From: Corynebacterium timonense
GTDB taxonomy: Bacteria > Actinomycetota > Actinomycetes > Mycobacteriales > Mycobacteriaceae
Reading direction: 5' to 3'
Assembly (NCBI RefSeq): GCF_900105305.1
Contig: NZ_LT629765.1
Location: 682,001-746,000, forward strand
DNA: 64,000 bases
Every line of letters begins with the position of its first letter. Within the stretch, counting starts at the first letter, position 1. Of the stretch, positions 9,193 through 17,876 are shown one piece after another. The translations under genes were made by a program, and so were the position numbers. Under the pieces are notes generated by a model. That model did not search any database. It worked only from the letters and a program-made list of their open reading frames with translations, and was not told where the DNA came from.

Positions 9193-9993
9193 ATGACCAC
9201 GACGTTGTGGGCCGTGGCGGATCTGCACGCCGCGGTGACGGCGAACGCCCCCAAGATCCGGCAGATCCAGCCGACCGACCCGTCGGACTGGCTCATCGTT
9301 GCCGGTGACGTCGCGGAGAGATTCGAGCTGATCGTCGATGTGCTGGCTGACCTCGCCGGGCGCTTCGACACCGTAATCTGGTCCCCGGGCAACCACGAGC
9401 TGTTTTCGCGCTCGGCCGACCGCTACCGGGGCCGCGAGAAGTACGCCGCCCTGGTTCAGGCCGCGCGCGAGATCGGGGTGATCACCCCGGAGGATCCGTA
9501 CCCGGTGTTCCACGGGGTGACCATCGCGCCGCTGTTTACCCTGTACGACTACTCTTTTCGAGGCCCAAACCTGACGGTGCAGGAGGCGGTGTCCGCCGCG
9601 CGCGAGAAGAACATCATGATGACCGACGAGTTCGCCATCGCCCCCTTCGTGGACATCCGCGCGTGGTGCTGGGATCGCCTCGCGTACACGACGAAACGCC
9701 TGTCGCGTATCGAGGGGCCCACGGTGCTCATCAACCATTGGCCCCTTGTTCAGGAGCCCGTGATGCGCATGAAATGGTCCGAGGTGGCCCTGTGGTGCGG
9801 CACCCGCCACACCCGCACCTGGGCGCGACGCTACAATGCCCGCGCCGTGGTCTACGGGCACCTGCACATGCCCGGCGTAACCGTCGTCGACGGAATCGAC
9901 CATATCGAGGTGTCGCTCGGGTACCCGCGCGAGTGGCAGCACCGTGCCCGCCGCGCCCCCTGGCCTTACCCGGTGATGGAGGTGCGCCGGTGA
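9193..9993 (+). CDS. Calcineurin-like metallophosphoesterase
   Basis: Cytosolic protein of 266 residues with the blocks of a binuclear metallophosphoesterase: ADLHA (D10, H12), VAGDVAE, SPGNHELFS (N67, H68), LINHWPL and YGHLHMPG. The substrate is unknown. ATG 9193 was chosen because the protein begins with the first catalytic strand; TAGGCATAGAGGGC just before it resembles a leaderless promoter but lacks the final T. The stop overlaps the next start (TGATG), so it is coupled to the phosphopantetheinyl transferase gene. The pairing of a phosphoesterase with this transferase is also seen in other actinobacteria and may indicate a linked role in carrier protein turnover, which is inference. Confidence 0.85.
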   Translation: MTTTLWAVADLHAAVTANAPKIRQIQPTDPSDWLIVAGDVAERFELIVDVLADLAGRFDTVIWSPGNHELFSRSADRYRGREKYAALVQAAREIGVITPEDPYPVFHGVTIAPLFTLYDYSFRGPNLTVQEAVSAAREKNIMMTDEFAIAPFVDIRAWCWDRLAYTTKRLSRIEGPTVLINHWPLVQEPVMRMKWSEVALWCGTRHTRTWARRYNARAVVYGHLHMPGVTVVDGIDHIEVSLGYPREWQHRARRAPWPYPVMEVRR

Positions 9994-10673
9994 TGCAGGA
10001 CCTCGACCTTTTCCCACCGCACTCGCGGTACGTGTATATCCGCACGGGCGACGGGCGCGACCTGACGAACTACTGGGAGCTGCACCCAGAAGAGCAGCGC
10101 TTGGTCAGCCAGGCGGTGGATGCGCGCAAGGGGGAGTTCGGCGACGCGCGTTGGTGCGCCCACCAGGCGCTGCGCGAGCTGGGGGTGGACTCCGAGGAGG
10201 CGATCCTGCGCGGCGAGCGGGGGATGCCGCTGTGGCCGGACGGCTACACGGGTTCGCTGACCCACACCGAGGGCTTCCGGGCGGCGGTGGCGGCTCACAC
10301 GCGCCATGTGGTCTCCATTGGCCTCGACGTTGAGCCCGCAAAGCCGCTTCCGGAGGAAGTCGTCGGGGAGATCGCCAACGGCAGGGAGCGTGTGCGCATC
10401 GACAAGCTGCGCGACTGCGGAATGGACTGGGCTGACCGGCTGACCTTCTGCGCCAAGGAGGCGACGTACAAGTGCTGGTTCCCGATGACCCGGCGCTGGC
10501 TCGGGTTTGCTGACGCGGAGATGGATATCCGCCCAGACGGCACCTTCTTGGCCTACATCCTCACTCGGCCCACGCCCGTGCCGTTTTTCGAGGGCAGGTG
10601 GGAAAAACGCGGCGGCTACATTATCGCCTCCGCCTTTGTTACGCGTTCGCTGCAGGCTAAGTTCGCCGGCTAG
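9993..10673 (+). CDS. 4'-phosphopantetheinyl transferase (PptT type)
   Basis: Transfers 4'-phosphopantetheine from CoA to acyl, peptidyl or aryl carrier proteins, activating fatty acid and polyketide synthases. The 226-residue protein has the superfamily motifs: SIGLDVEPAKPLP (metal-binding Asp and Glu) and FCAKEATYKCW (the KE signature), plus SLTHTEGF upstream. Length and the WPDGYTGSLTHT region match the EntD/PptT group. ATG 9993 overlaps the previous stop; a GTG one codon earlier is possible. In mycolic acid bacteria this enzyme activates FAS-I and the condensing Pks13; that role is expected here but not shown. Its end overlaps the convergent truB end by four bases. Confidence 0.9.
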   Translation: MQDLDLFPPHSRYVYIRTGDGRDLTNYWELHPEEQRLVSQAVDARKGEFGDARWCAHQALRELGVDSEEAILRGERGMPLWPDGYTGSLTHTEGFRAAVAAHTRHVVSIGLDVEPAKPLPEEVVGEIANGRERVRIDKLRDCGMDWADRLTFCAKEATYKCWFPMTRRWLGFADAEMDIRPDGTFLAYILTRPTPVPFFEGRWEKRGGYIIASAFVTRSLQAKFAG

Positions 10674-11563
10674 AGCGTCGAGGGGCGCGCGACGAAGACC
10701 GTCACCAGCCGCGCGCCTTTCTCCTTCACCAGAGCGACCGCGCGCCCGTCGGGCCCGACGGCCGCGTGGACGCCGGTGAGACCGCGCGGCTCGAGCCATT
10801 TGCCCATCGCCAGTGCCTCGTACTCGTCCTGCGTGACGGGCATGACGGGCCACGCGCGGGCGAGGGCCTCGTCGAGTGTGAGGCTGAGCGTGGGCTGCTC
10901 GTCGAGGTGGGGCAGCCCGTGGGCGTCGTCAAGCGTGAAGCTGCCGACGGCCTCGCGGCGCAGGGCGGTGAGGTGGCCGCCGACGCCGAGGTCGGCGCCG
11001 AGGTCGCGCGCGAGCGAGCGGATATAGGTGCCGGAGGAGCAGTGCACGCGCACGTCGACGTCGAGGTAGGGCGCAGCGCGGCGGATATCGCGCACGTCGA
11101 AGGAATAGATGGTGACGGGACGGGCGGGAATGTCGACCTCAAGGCCCGCCCGCGCGAGCTCGTGGGCGCGGCGCCCGCCAATCTTGATCGCGGAGACGGA
11201 CGCGGGGACCTGCATGATCTCCCCGCTCAGCCGCGCGATGCCGGCGCGGACGGCGGCTTCGCTCACGTCCGCGGCGCCCGCGGTTGAGGTGACCTCGCCC
11301 TCGGCGTCGTCGGTGGTCGTGCTGGCGCCGAGGCGGATGGTCGCGGCGTAGACCTTGTCGTGGGCGACAAGGTGGGCGAGGAGCTTCGTGCCGCGCTCGA
11401 TGCCGAGGACGAGCACGCCCGTGGCCATCGGGTCCAAGGTGCCGGCGTGCCCGACCTTGCGTGTGTGAAAGGAGCGTCGGAGGCGGGCGACCACATCGTG
11501 GCTTGTCATGCCGGCGGGTTTGTCGACGACGACGATGCCTGAGCTAGCAAGGGGATCGGTCAT
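10670..11563 (-). CDS. truB: tRNA pseudouridine-55 synthase TruB
   Basis: Converts U55 in the T-loop of tRNAs to pseudouridine. The 297-residue protein shows the catalytic block HAGTLDPMATGVL with Asp44 as nucleophile, the N-terminal GIVVVDKPAGMTSHDVV, and the C-terminal actinobacterial extension. ATG 11563 sits eight bases after CATACT, a near match to a -10 hexamer, and no ribosome-binding site is visible, so a leaderless mRNA is possible. It is divergent from ribF, the usual partner of truB in actinobacteria, and the two promoters share about 30 bp. Confidence 0.95.
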   Translation of the reverse strand: MTDPLASSGIVVVDKPAGMTSHDVVARLRRSFHTRKVGHAGTLDPMATGVLVLGIERGTKLLAHLVAHDKVYAATIRLGASTTTDDAEGEVTSTAGAADVSEAAVRAGIARLSGEIMQVPASVSAIKIGGRRAHELARAGLEVDIPARPVTIYSFDVRDIRRAAPYLDVDVRVHCSSGTYIRSLARDLGADLGVGGHLTALRREAVGSFTLDDAHGLPHLDEQPTLSLTLDEALARAWPVMPVTQDEYEALAMGKWLEPRGLTGVHAAVGPDGRAVALVKEKGARLVTVFVARPSTL

Positions 11564-11580
11564 GGCACACCAGTATGCCG

Positions 11581-11586
11581 TAGTCT
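11581..11586 (+). promoter_or_regulatory. -10 element of leaderless ribF
   Basis: TAGTCT is followed by seven bases and the GTG start of ribF. No ribosome-binding site is present in between. Confidence 0.6.
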
Positions 11587-11593
11587 ATCCCCC

Positions 11594-12571
11594 GTGGATA
11601 TTTTGCGCGGACTGGACGAGGTACCGGAAGGATTCGGTCGCCCGGACGGCACGGTGGTCACCATCGGTGTCTTTGACGGCGTGCACAGGGGCCACCAGCT
11701 GCTCATTTCCCGGGCGGTTGAGGAGGCGCGCCGCCACGGCGTGCCCAGCGTGGTTATGACCTTCGAGCCCCACCCCGTCTCCATCTTCGCCCCCGAGCAC
11801 GCCCCGGCTGCCTTGGTCAGCCTGGAGGAGCGCGCGCGCCTTATCTCGTCCCTCGGTGTCGATTACCTCCTCGTCATCGACTTCCGCAAGGAGCTGGCCG
11901 GGGACAGCCCGCGGGACTACGTCACCGAGACGCTTCTCGGGCGGCTCAACGCACGCCACGTGGTGGTGGGGGAGAACTTCACGTTCGGGCGCGACGCCGC
12001 AGGTTCCGCGGAAACCATGGCACAGCTCGGCCGGGAGCATCATTTCGACGTCACCATCGTGGGCTTGCTTGACGACGGCGGCTCCCGCATCTGCTCCACC
12101 GCCATCCGCAGCGAGCTTGCGGCGGGCAACATCGACGTTGCCCGCGACTACATGGGCCGGCCCTTCGCCGTGACGGCCACCGTCGAGCGCGGCGCGGGGC
12201 GCGGCGGCCGCGAGCTGGGCTACCCCACGACGAACCAGTACGTCGAGGACGTCACCGCGCTGCCCGCCGACGGCGTCTACGCCGGCTGGCTGACCATCCT
12301 CGGAGACGAGCCGATCGAGGGCGACATGGAACCCGGCCTGCGCTACCCGGCGGCGATCTCCGTGGGCATGAACCCCACCTTCGGCGACAACCAGCGCAGC
12401 GTCGAGTCCTTCATTCTCGACCGGGAGGCCGACCTGTACGGCCGCGTCGCCCGCGTAGAGTTTGTGGGCAAGGTCCGCGACATGCAGAAGTTCGATTCCG
12501 TCGGAGAGCTCCTCGAGAATATGGCCCGCGACGTCGCCCGCACGCGCGAGATCTTGAACCTTCAACCCTGA
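11594..12571 (+). CDS. ribF: Bifunctional riboflavin kinase / FAD synthetase
   Basis: Makes FMN and then FAD from riboflavin. The 325-residue protein has an N-terminal nucleotidyltransferase domain with GVFDGVHRGH (25-34) and TFEPHPVSIF, and a C-terminal riboflavin kinase domain with GGRELGYPTTNQ and ISVGMNPTFGDNQRSVESF. GTG 11594 is supported by TAGTCT seven bases ahead. It is divergent to truB and 41 bp before the nucleoside hydrolase gene, which has its own ribosome-binding site. Confidence 0.95.
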   Translation: MDILRGLDEVPEGFGRPDGTVVTIGVFDGVHRGHQLLISRAVEEARRHGVPSVVMTFEPHPVSIFAPEHAPAALVSLEERARLISSLGVDYLLVIDFRKELAGDSPRDYVTETLLGRLNARHVVVGENFTFGRDAAGSAETMAQLGREHHFDVTIVGLLDDGGSRICSTAIRSELAAGNIDVARDYMGRPFAVTATVERGAGRGGRELGYPTTNQYVEDVTALPADGVYAGWLTILGDEPIEGDMEPGLRYPAAISVGMNPTFGDNQRSVESFILDREADLYGRVARVEFVGKVRDMQKFDSVGELLENMARDVARTREILNLQP

Positions 12572-12612
12572 GTACCGCCTGAACTAACACCGCTGAGCTG
12601 GAAGGAGCCCTC

Positions 12613-13569
12613 GTGGCCCGCAAAATCATCCTTGACCTCGACACCGGCATCGACGACGCCCTCGCCCTCGCGTACGCCCTCGGCAGCGAAGAGTGTGAGC
12701 TCATCGGCGTGACGGGTACCTACGGCAACGTCACCGTGGAGGACGGCGTGCGCAATTCGCTTGCCATCCTTGAGCTGTTCGGGCGCACGGACGTCCCCGT
12801 CTTCGCCGGGCCCGGTCACGCGCGCGAGCGCGATTCCTTCGAGGTCCTCGAGATCTCCGCGTTTATCCACGGTGCCAACGGCGTGGGCGAGGCCACGCTT
12901 CCCGACGCTTCCCGGGCGCCCGAGGAGACCTCGGCCGTCGACTTCCTTGTCGAGTCCGTCGAGCGTTACGGCGACGACCTCGTCATCGTTCCCACGGGCC
13001 CTTCCACGACGATCGCCGCGGCCATCGACGCCTCCGAGACGTTCGCCGAGAAGGCGCACATCGTCATGATGGGCGGCGCCCTTACCGTGCCCGGCAACGT
13101 CTCACCGTGGGCGGAGGCGAACGTGAACCAGGATCCGGAGGCCACGGACCTGCTCTTCCGCCGCGCTGCCGACGTGACCATGATCGGCCTCGACGTCACC
13201 CTCCAAACCCTGCTCACCACGGCCGAGACCGCCCGCTGGGAGGCGCTGGGCACGCGGGGCGGTGACTTTTTGGCCGCGGCGACGAACTACTACATCAAGG
13301 CCTACGAGACCACCGCGCCGCACTTGGGCGGCTGCGGGCTGCACGACCCTCTGGCCGTCGCCGTCGCCGTCGACCCCTCCCTGGTGACGCTCGTGGATAT
13401 CAACCTCAAGACTGACACCGCGGGGCCGACCCGCGGGCGCACGATCGGCGACGAGACCCGCCTAAACGACGCGGTCAAGACTGCACACGTGGCCGTGGCC
13501 GTGGACACGGAGCGTTTCCTGGGCGAGTTCATGCGCCGGCTCACCGCCGTCGCGGCGGCCACCGACTAA
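12613..13569 (+). CDS. Inosine-uridine preferring nucleoside hydrolase family protein
   Basis: Hydrolyses the N-glycosidic bond of nucleosides to base and ribose. The 318-residue protein begins with the calcium-binding signature LDLDTGIDDALAL (Asp8, 10, 14, 15), followed by VTGTYGNVTVE, a histidine-containing HGANGVGE loop, VIVPTGPSTTIAAAI and the C-terminal HDPLAVAVAVDP block, all typical of the IunH/RihA-type family. The GTG start has GGAAGGAGCC upstream. Base preference cannot be read from the sequence. It may be co-transcribed with ribF; the following rpsO has its own promoter. Confidence 0.9.
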   Translation: MARKIILDLDTGIDDALALAYALGSEECELIGVTGTYGNVTVEDGVRNSLAILELFGRTDVPVFAGPGHARERDSFEVLEISAFIHGANGVGEATLPDASRAPEETSAVDFLVESVERYGDDLVIVPTGPSTTIAAAIDASETFAEKAHIVMMGGALTVPGNVSPWAEANVNQDPEATDLLFRRAADVTMIGLDVTLQTLLTTAETARWEALGTRGGDFLAAATNYYIKAYETTAPHLGGCGLHDPLAVAVAVDPSLVTLVDINLKTDTAGPTRGRTIGDETRLNDAVKTAHVAVAVDTERFLGEFMRRLTAVAAATD

Positions 13570-13584
13570 CGCGAAGGCGGGATT

Positions 13585-13612
13585 TTGGCCACGGGTCCCG
13601 TTTTGTTACTCT
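13585..13612 (+). promoter_or_regulatory. Promoter of rpsO
   Basis: TTGGCC (13585-13590) and TACTCT (13607-13612) are separated by 16 bp, close to the sigma-A consensus of corynebacteria. It predicts a leader of about 95 bases before rpsO. Confidence 0.5.
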
Positions 13613-13621
13613 GAACGCTTG

Positions 13622-13700
13622 GCGCCGGACACACGTACAGCGACTGCGGTTCGCAGCGGTCCCGTCCGGCCGCCGACACATGGAGTGCGAACTGAAAAAC
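13622..13700 (+). promoter_or_regulatory. Structured rpsO leader, candidate S15 autoregulatory element
   Basis: The leader can fold into an outer stem GCCGGAC (13624-13630) with GTCCGGC (13664-13670) enclosing an inner hairpin CTGCG-GTT-CGCAG (13644-13656). Ribosomal protein S15 represses its own mRNA through leader structures in several bacterial groups, with different folds in each; a similar function is inferred here. Confidence 0.4.
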
Positions 13701-13713
13701 CAAGGAGTAACTC

Positions 13714-13983
13714 ATGGCGCTGACCGCTGAGAAGAAGTCCGAGATCCTGAAGAACTACGGCCTGCACGAGACCGACACCGGCTCCCCCGAGGCCCAGGTC
13801 GCCCTGCTCACCGAGCGCATCAACGGCCTCACCGAGCACCTGAAGACCCACAAGCACGACCACCACTCCCGCCGCGGCCTGCTGCTGCTGGTCGGCCGCC
13901 GCCGTGGTCTGCTGAAGTACCTGCGCGAGAACAACGTTGAGCGTTACCGCGACCTGATCTCCCGCTTGGGCCTGCGCCGTTAG
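13714..13983 (+). CDS. rpsO: 30S ribosomal protein S15
   Basis: S15 is a primary binder of the central domain of 16S rRNA. The 89-residue product is full length and has the conserved [40 protein letters not shown] and [12 protein letters not shown] segments. CCAAGGAGTAACTC precedes the ATG, a strong ribosome-binding site. The gene has its own promoter and structured leader, and ends in a T-rich terminator. The usual neighbour pnp follows, but a minus-strand Nramp gene has come to lie between them. Confidence 0.98.
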   Translation: MALTAEKKSEILKNYGLHETDTGSPEAQVALLTERINGLTEHLKTHKHDHHSRRGLLLLVGRRRGLLKYLRENNVERYRDLISRLGLRR

Positions 13984-14009
13984 TCCGCGCAGCGCAGCGT
14001 CTCACCGCC

Positions 14010-14035
14010 CCGCCCTCCGGCGTCGGGCGGTTTTT
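14010..14035 (+). terminator. Rho-independent terminator of rpsO
   Basis: CCGCCC (14010-14015) pairs with GGGCGG (14025-14030) and is followed directly by TTTTT. The convergent Nramp gene ends eight bases downstream. Confidence 0.85.
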
Positions 14036-14042
14036 CGTTTCC

Positions 14043-15308
14043 TTAGAAGGGCAGCATCTTCCACAGCTCGGTGGCGCAGATGTAGACGAACGCCGCCGAG
14101 ATCAGCGCCATGAGGGCGTTGGCCACCCAGCCGTTGCGCCACGGCTTGGGGGTGTGGCGCGAGTTGAGCAGGAGCAGGAGCGTCAGCCCGAGGAAGGGCA
14201 TGAACAACGCGCCGAGGACGCCGTAGGCGATGACGAGGGCGGTGGGCTTGCCGAGGAAGAACAGCAGCATCGGCGGGAACGTGAGCCAGAGGAGGTACCA
14301 GCGGTAGTAGCGCCCGCCGACGTGGATGTCGGGGTGGTCGGCGGGCAGGCGCTTGGCGTGGCCGACGAAATCGGCGAACATGAGGGAGACCCCGTTCCAC
14401 ACACCGAGGACGGAGGAGAAGGCCGCGGCCCAGAACCCGAGGAGGAAGACCTTGGCCATGGTGGGCCCGTAGCGCTGCTCGAGAACGTTGGCAAGGTCGA
14501 GCAGGCCGCGGTCGCCCTGCGAGACGGCGATGTTGGCGGAGTAGAGCAGGTCGGCCCCAATGACGAGCATGGCCGCCACGAAGATGCCGGTGACGATGTA
14601 GGCGACGGTGTTGTCCAGTCGCATCACGCGCATCCACGCGGGCCCGCGCCAGTTCTTCTCGGTGAGCCAGTAGCCGTAGGCGGCGAGCGTGATGGTGCCG
14701 CCGACGCCGCCGGCCAGCGAGAGCACGTAGACGAAGGAGCCCTCGGGGATCGTGGGCACCAGACCGCGGAGGATCTCCGGCAGGTTCGACAGCGACAGCG
14801 TGGCGATGCCGCAGACAGTGAGGAACATGACGCCGACGAGGACGGCGATGATCTTCTCGAAGGTGCGGTACTTTCCCAGCCAGGTGAAGCCGAAGCCGAG
14901 CAGGCCGGTGAGCACAGCCCACATCTCCAGGCTGGTGCCGGGGAAGAGCGCCTTCAGGGGCATGGCCGAGGCGCTCATTGCGGCAGCGCCGTAGACGAAG
15001 CCCCAGACGATGATGTACGGCACGAAGTACCAGCTGGTCCAGCGCCCGAGCTGGCGCCACCCGTGGAACATGGTGTTGCCGGTGGCCAGGGTGTAGCGCC
15101 CGACGCCCTCGACGAGCACGATCTTCATGATCGAGCCCGCGATGCACGCCCAGAGCAGGGCGTAGCCGTACTTCTGGCCGGCGATGAGCGTGGCCACGAG
15201 GTCGCCCGAGCCGACCCCGGTGGCGGCGGCGACGAGGCCGGGGCCGATGACGGACCATTTGGTGGCGGGTTCGGCAGGGGCCGGTGGGGTGGGAGCTGCG
15301 CTGCTCAC
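14043..15308 (-). CDS. Nramp-related transporter lacking the DPGN motif
   Basis: Integral membrane protein of 421 residues with about eleven hydrophobic segments, by overall pattern a member of the Nramp superfamily (start GPGLVAAATGVGSGDLVATL, then YGYALLWACIAGSIMKI). Classical Nramp proteins carry DPGN in helix 1 and MPH in helix 6 to bind Mn or Fe. Here helix 1 has GVGSGD and the helix 6 region reads GGVGGTITLAAYGYW, so the canonical metal ligands are absent. It may belong to a divergent Nramp-related clade with another substrate. The GTG start has AAGGAGG six bases upstream. It lies between rpsO and pnp, which are adjacent in many bacteria. Confidence 0.75.
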   Translation of the reverse strand: MSSAAPTPPAPAEPATKWSVIGPGLVAAATGVGSGDLVATLIAGQKYGYALLWACIAGSIMKIVLVEGVGRYTLATGNTMFHGWRQLGRWTSWYFVPYIIVWGFVYGAAAMSASAMPLKALFPGTSLEMWAVLTGLLGFGFTWLGKYRTFEKIIAVLVGVMFLTVCGIATLSLSNLPEILRGLVPTIPEGSFVYVLSLAGGVGGTITLAAYGYWLTEKNWRGPAWMRVMRLDNTVAYIVTGIFVAAMLVIGADLLYSANIAVSQGDRGLLDLANVLEQRYGPTMAKVFLLGFWAAAFSSVLGVWNGVSLMFADFVGHAKRLPADHPDIHVGGRYYRWYLLWLTFPPMLLFFLGKPTALVIAYGVLGALFMPFLGLTLLLLLNSRHTPKPWRNGWVANALMALISAAFVYICATELWKMLPF

Positions 15309-15460
15309 GGTTCCTCCTTGCTGGGCATCGTGAATCCGGGAGCACCGGGGGCCGCCCGTGGAAACTATGGTGGGGAAAATTAGTGCTGTCTCATGCTACC
15401 GGGCGCGCGGGGTGCAGGCGGGCGAATCGGGCGAGCTGGGCGATGTGCCAAAGCGCCTGG

Positions 15461-15466
15461 TAAGGT
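15461..15466 (+). promoter_or_regulatory. Putative -10 element for pnp
   Basis: TAAGGT (preceded by GG) in the 231-bp gap between the Nramp gene and pnp predicts a leader of about 70 bases. No clear -35 is visible. The rest of the gap shows no further feature I can name. Confidence 0.35.
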
Positions 15467-15539
15467 TGGGTGCCGTTGCAAGGACACAGAAACGAGGGGC
15501 GGCACCGATGATCGCCCGGACACCACAGAGAGGGATCCT

Positions 15540-17810
15540 TTGAGCACTTTCACCCCCAAGAACACCTCGGACGTCTATGTCGACGAGGACTACGGCACCA
15601 CCGAAGCGGTCGCCGTGCTGGACAACGGTGACTTCGGCTCCCGCACCATCCGTTTTGAAACCGGGCAGCTGGCCCGCCAAGCGGGCGGGTCCGTGACCAC
15701 CTATCTCGACGACGACACGATGATGCTGGCCACCACGACGGCCTCCAACAACCCGCGCGAAGGCTTCGATTTCTTCCCGCTGACCGTTGACGTCGAGGAG
15801 CGCATGTACGCCGCCGGCCGCATCCCCGGCTCTTTCTTCCGCCGCGAAGGCCGCCCCTCCACCGAGGCTATTTTGGCATGCCGCCTCATCGATCGCCCGC
15901 TGCGCCCCACCTTTGTCAAGGGGTTGCGCAACGAGGTGCAGGTGATTATCACCGTGCTCTCGATGGACCCGCAGGAATACTACGACGTGGTGGCCATCAA
16001 CGGTGCCTCCGCCGCCACCCAGCTCTCCGGCTTGCCGGTCTCCGGCCCGGTCGGGGGCGTGCGCATGGCGCTCGTGGCCGACGACAAGCACCCGGAGGGG
16101 CAGTGGGTGGCCTTCCCGAACCACGCTCAGCACGAGCGCTGCCTGTTTGAGATGGTTGTTGCCGGGCGCATCGTTGAGCGCAAGGGCGCGGCCGACGTGG
16201 CGATCATGATGGTTGAGGCGGGCGCCGGGGTCAACGTCGTCACGCAGATTGCACACGGTGCCCCCGCGCCGACGGAGGCGACTGTCGCCGAGGGCTTGGA
16301 GGCGGCGAAGCCATACATCCGCACCCTCTGCGAGGCCCAGGCCTCTCTGGCGGAGAAGGCAGCGAAGGAGACGCAGGAGTTCGAGCTCTTCCCGCCCTAC
16401 AGCGACAAGGTCTACAAGGCCGTGGAGAAGAAGGCCGCGAAGAAGCTGGCGAAGCTGCTCACGATCAAGGGCAAGCAGGAGCGTGACGACGCCACCAATG
16501 CGTACATGGCCGACATCGAGGATGACCTGCTCGACGACTTCGACATCGACGACGATGACAAGGACGAAGAGCGCGCCGCGTCGAAGGAAATCCGTGCTGC
16601 GTACAACGCCCTGATGAAGGCGATTGTGCGCGAGAAGATTCTGACCGAGGGCTTCCGCATCGACGGACGCGGCGTCACCGACATCCGCGACCTCGAGGTC
16701 GAGGTCGAGCTCATCCCGAGGGCCCACGGCTCGGCGCTGTTCGAGCGCGGCGAGACCCAGATCCTCGGGGTGACCACCCTGGACATGCTGAAGATGGAGC
16801 AAACGGTGGACTCGTTGTCCCCGGAGACGTCCAAACACTACATCCACCACTACAACTTCCCGCCGTACTCCACCGGCGAGACCGGGCGCGTCGGCTCCCC
16901 GAAGCGTCGTGAGATCGGCCACGGAGCGCTCGCCGAGCGCGCGCTCGTGCCGGTGATCCCTTCCAAGGAGGAGTTCCCCTACACCATTCGCCAGGTCTCT
17001 GAGGCGCTGGGCTCGAACGGCTCGACGTCCATGGGGTCTGTGTGCGCCTCGACCCTGTCGCTGTACAACGCAGGCGTGCCGCTGGCGGCGCCGGTGGCAG
17101 GCATCGCGATGGGCCTCGTTTCCGGCGAGGTTGACGGCGAGACCGAGTACGTCACCCTTACCGACATCCTCGGGGCCGAGGACGCCTTCGGCGACATGGA
17201 CTTCAAGGTGGCGGGCACCCGAGAGTTCATTACCGCGCTGCAGCTGGATACCAAGCTCGACGGGATCCCCTCTGGCGTCCTTGCCGCCGCGCTTGAGCAG
17301 GCGCGCGACGCGCGGGAGGCCATCCTGGACACGATGGCCGAGGTCATCGACGGCCCAGACGAGATGAGCGCCCTGGCCCCAAAGATCACCACCATCAAGG
17401 TGCCGGTGAGCAAGATCGGTGAGGTGATCGGCCCGAAGGGCAAGACCATCAACCAGATCACCGAGGAGACCGGAGCCGAGGTCTCCATCGAGGATGACGG
17501 CACGATCTACGTCTCGGCCTCCTCCGGGGAGGCTGCCGATAGCGCCATTGAGCGCATCAACGGCATCGCGAACCCGCAGATGCCGAAGGTGGGCGAGCGC
17601 TACCTCGGTACCGTTGTGAAGACCGTCGCCTTTGGCGCGTTTGTGTCCATCCTTCCGGGCACCGACGGGCTCATCCACATTTCGAAGCTCGGCGGCAACA
17701 AGCGCGTTGAGAATGTCGACGACGTGGTTACCGTGGGCGAGCGCATTGAGGTCGAGATCGCGGACATCGACAACCGCGGCAAGATCTCCCTCGTCCCCGT
17801 CGAAGACTAA
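15540..17810 (+). CDS. pnp: Polynucleotide phosphorylase
   Basis: Phosphorolytic 3'-5' exoribonuclease in RNA decay (in actinobacteria also called guanosine pentaphosphate synthetase). The 756-residue protein contains two RNase PH domains ([56 protein letters not shown]), a KH domain ([19 protein letters not shown]) and an S1 domain ([20 protein letters not shown]). TTG 15540 is preceded by AGAGAGGG and matches the family length; an upstream extension in frame has no family resemblance. An acidic stretch at about residues 325-345 ([17 protein letters not shown]) marks the linker between the two PH domains. Confidence 0.95.
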   Translation: MSTFTPKNTSDVYVDEDYGTTEAVAVLDNGDFGSRTIRFETGQLARQAGGSVTTYLDDDTMMLATTTASNNPREGFDFFPLTVDVEERMYAAGRIPGSFFRREGRPSTEAILACRLIDRPLRPTFVKGLRNEVQVIITVLSMDPQEYYDVVAINGASAATQLSGLPVSGPVGGVRMALVADDKHPEGQWVAFPNHAQHERCLFEMVVAGRIVERKGAADVAIMMVEAGAGVNVVTQIAHGAPAPTEATVAEGLEAAKPYIRTLCEAQASLAEKAAKETQEFELFPPYSDKVYKAVEKKAAKKLAKLLTIKGKQERDDATNAYMADIEDDLLDDFDIDDDDKDEERAASKEIRAAYNALMKAIVREKILTEGFRIDGRGVTDIRDLEVEVELIPRAHGSALFERGETQILGVTTLDMLKMEQTVDSLSPETSKHYIHHYNFPPYSTGETGRVGSPKRREIGHGALAERALVPVIPSKEEFPYTIRQVSEALGSNGSTSMGSVCASTLSLYNAGVPLAAPVAGIAMGLVSGEVDGETEYVTLTDILGAEDAFGDMDFKVAGTREFITALQLDTKLDGIPSGVLAAALEQARDAREAILDTMAEVIDGPDEMSALAPKITTIKVPVSKIGEVIGPKGKTINQITEETGAEVSIEDDGTIYVSASSGEAADSAIERINGIANPQMPKVGERYLGTVVKTVAFGAFVSILPGTDGLIHISKLGGNKRVENVDDVVTVGERIEVEIADIDNRGKISLVPVED

Positions 17811-17835
17811 CCCGAGGACTCGCGCCGTCGCGGGT

Positions 17836-17858
17836 CCGCCCACCCGGCGGCCGGGCGG
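17836..17858. terminator. GC-rich inverted repeat between pnp and the convergent lipoprotein gene
   Basis: CCGCCC (17836-17841) pairs with GGGCGG (17853-17858). There is no T-run on either strand, so this is only a possible bidirectional terminator. Confidence 0.35.
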
Positions 17859-17876
17859 GGTGCACCCCGAGCGCTG

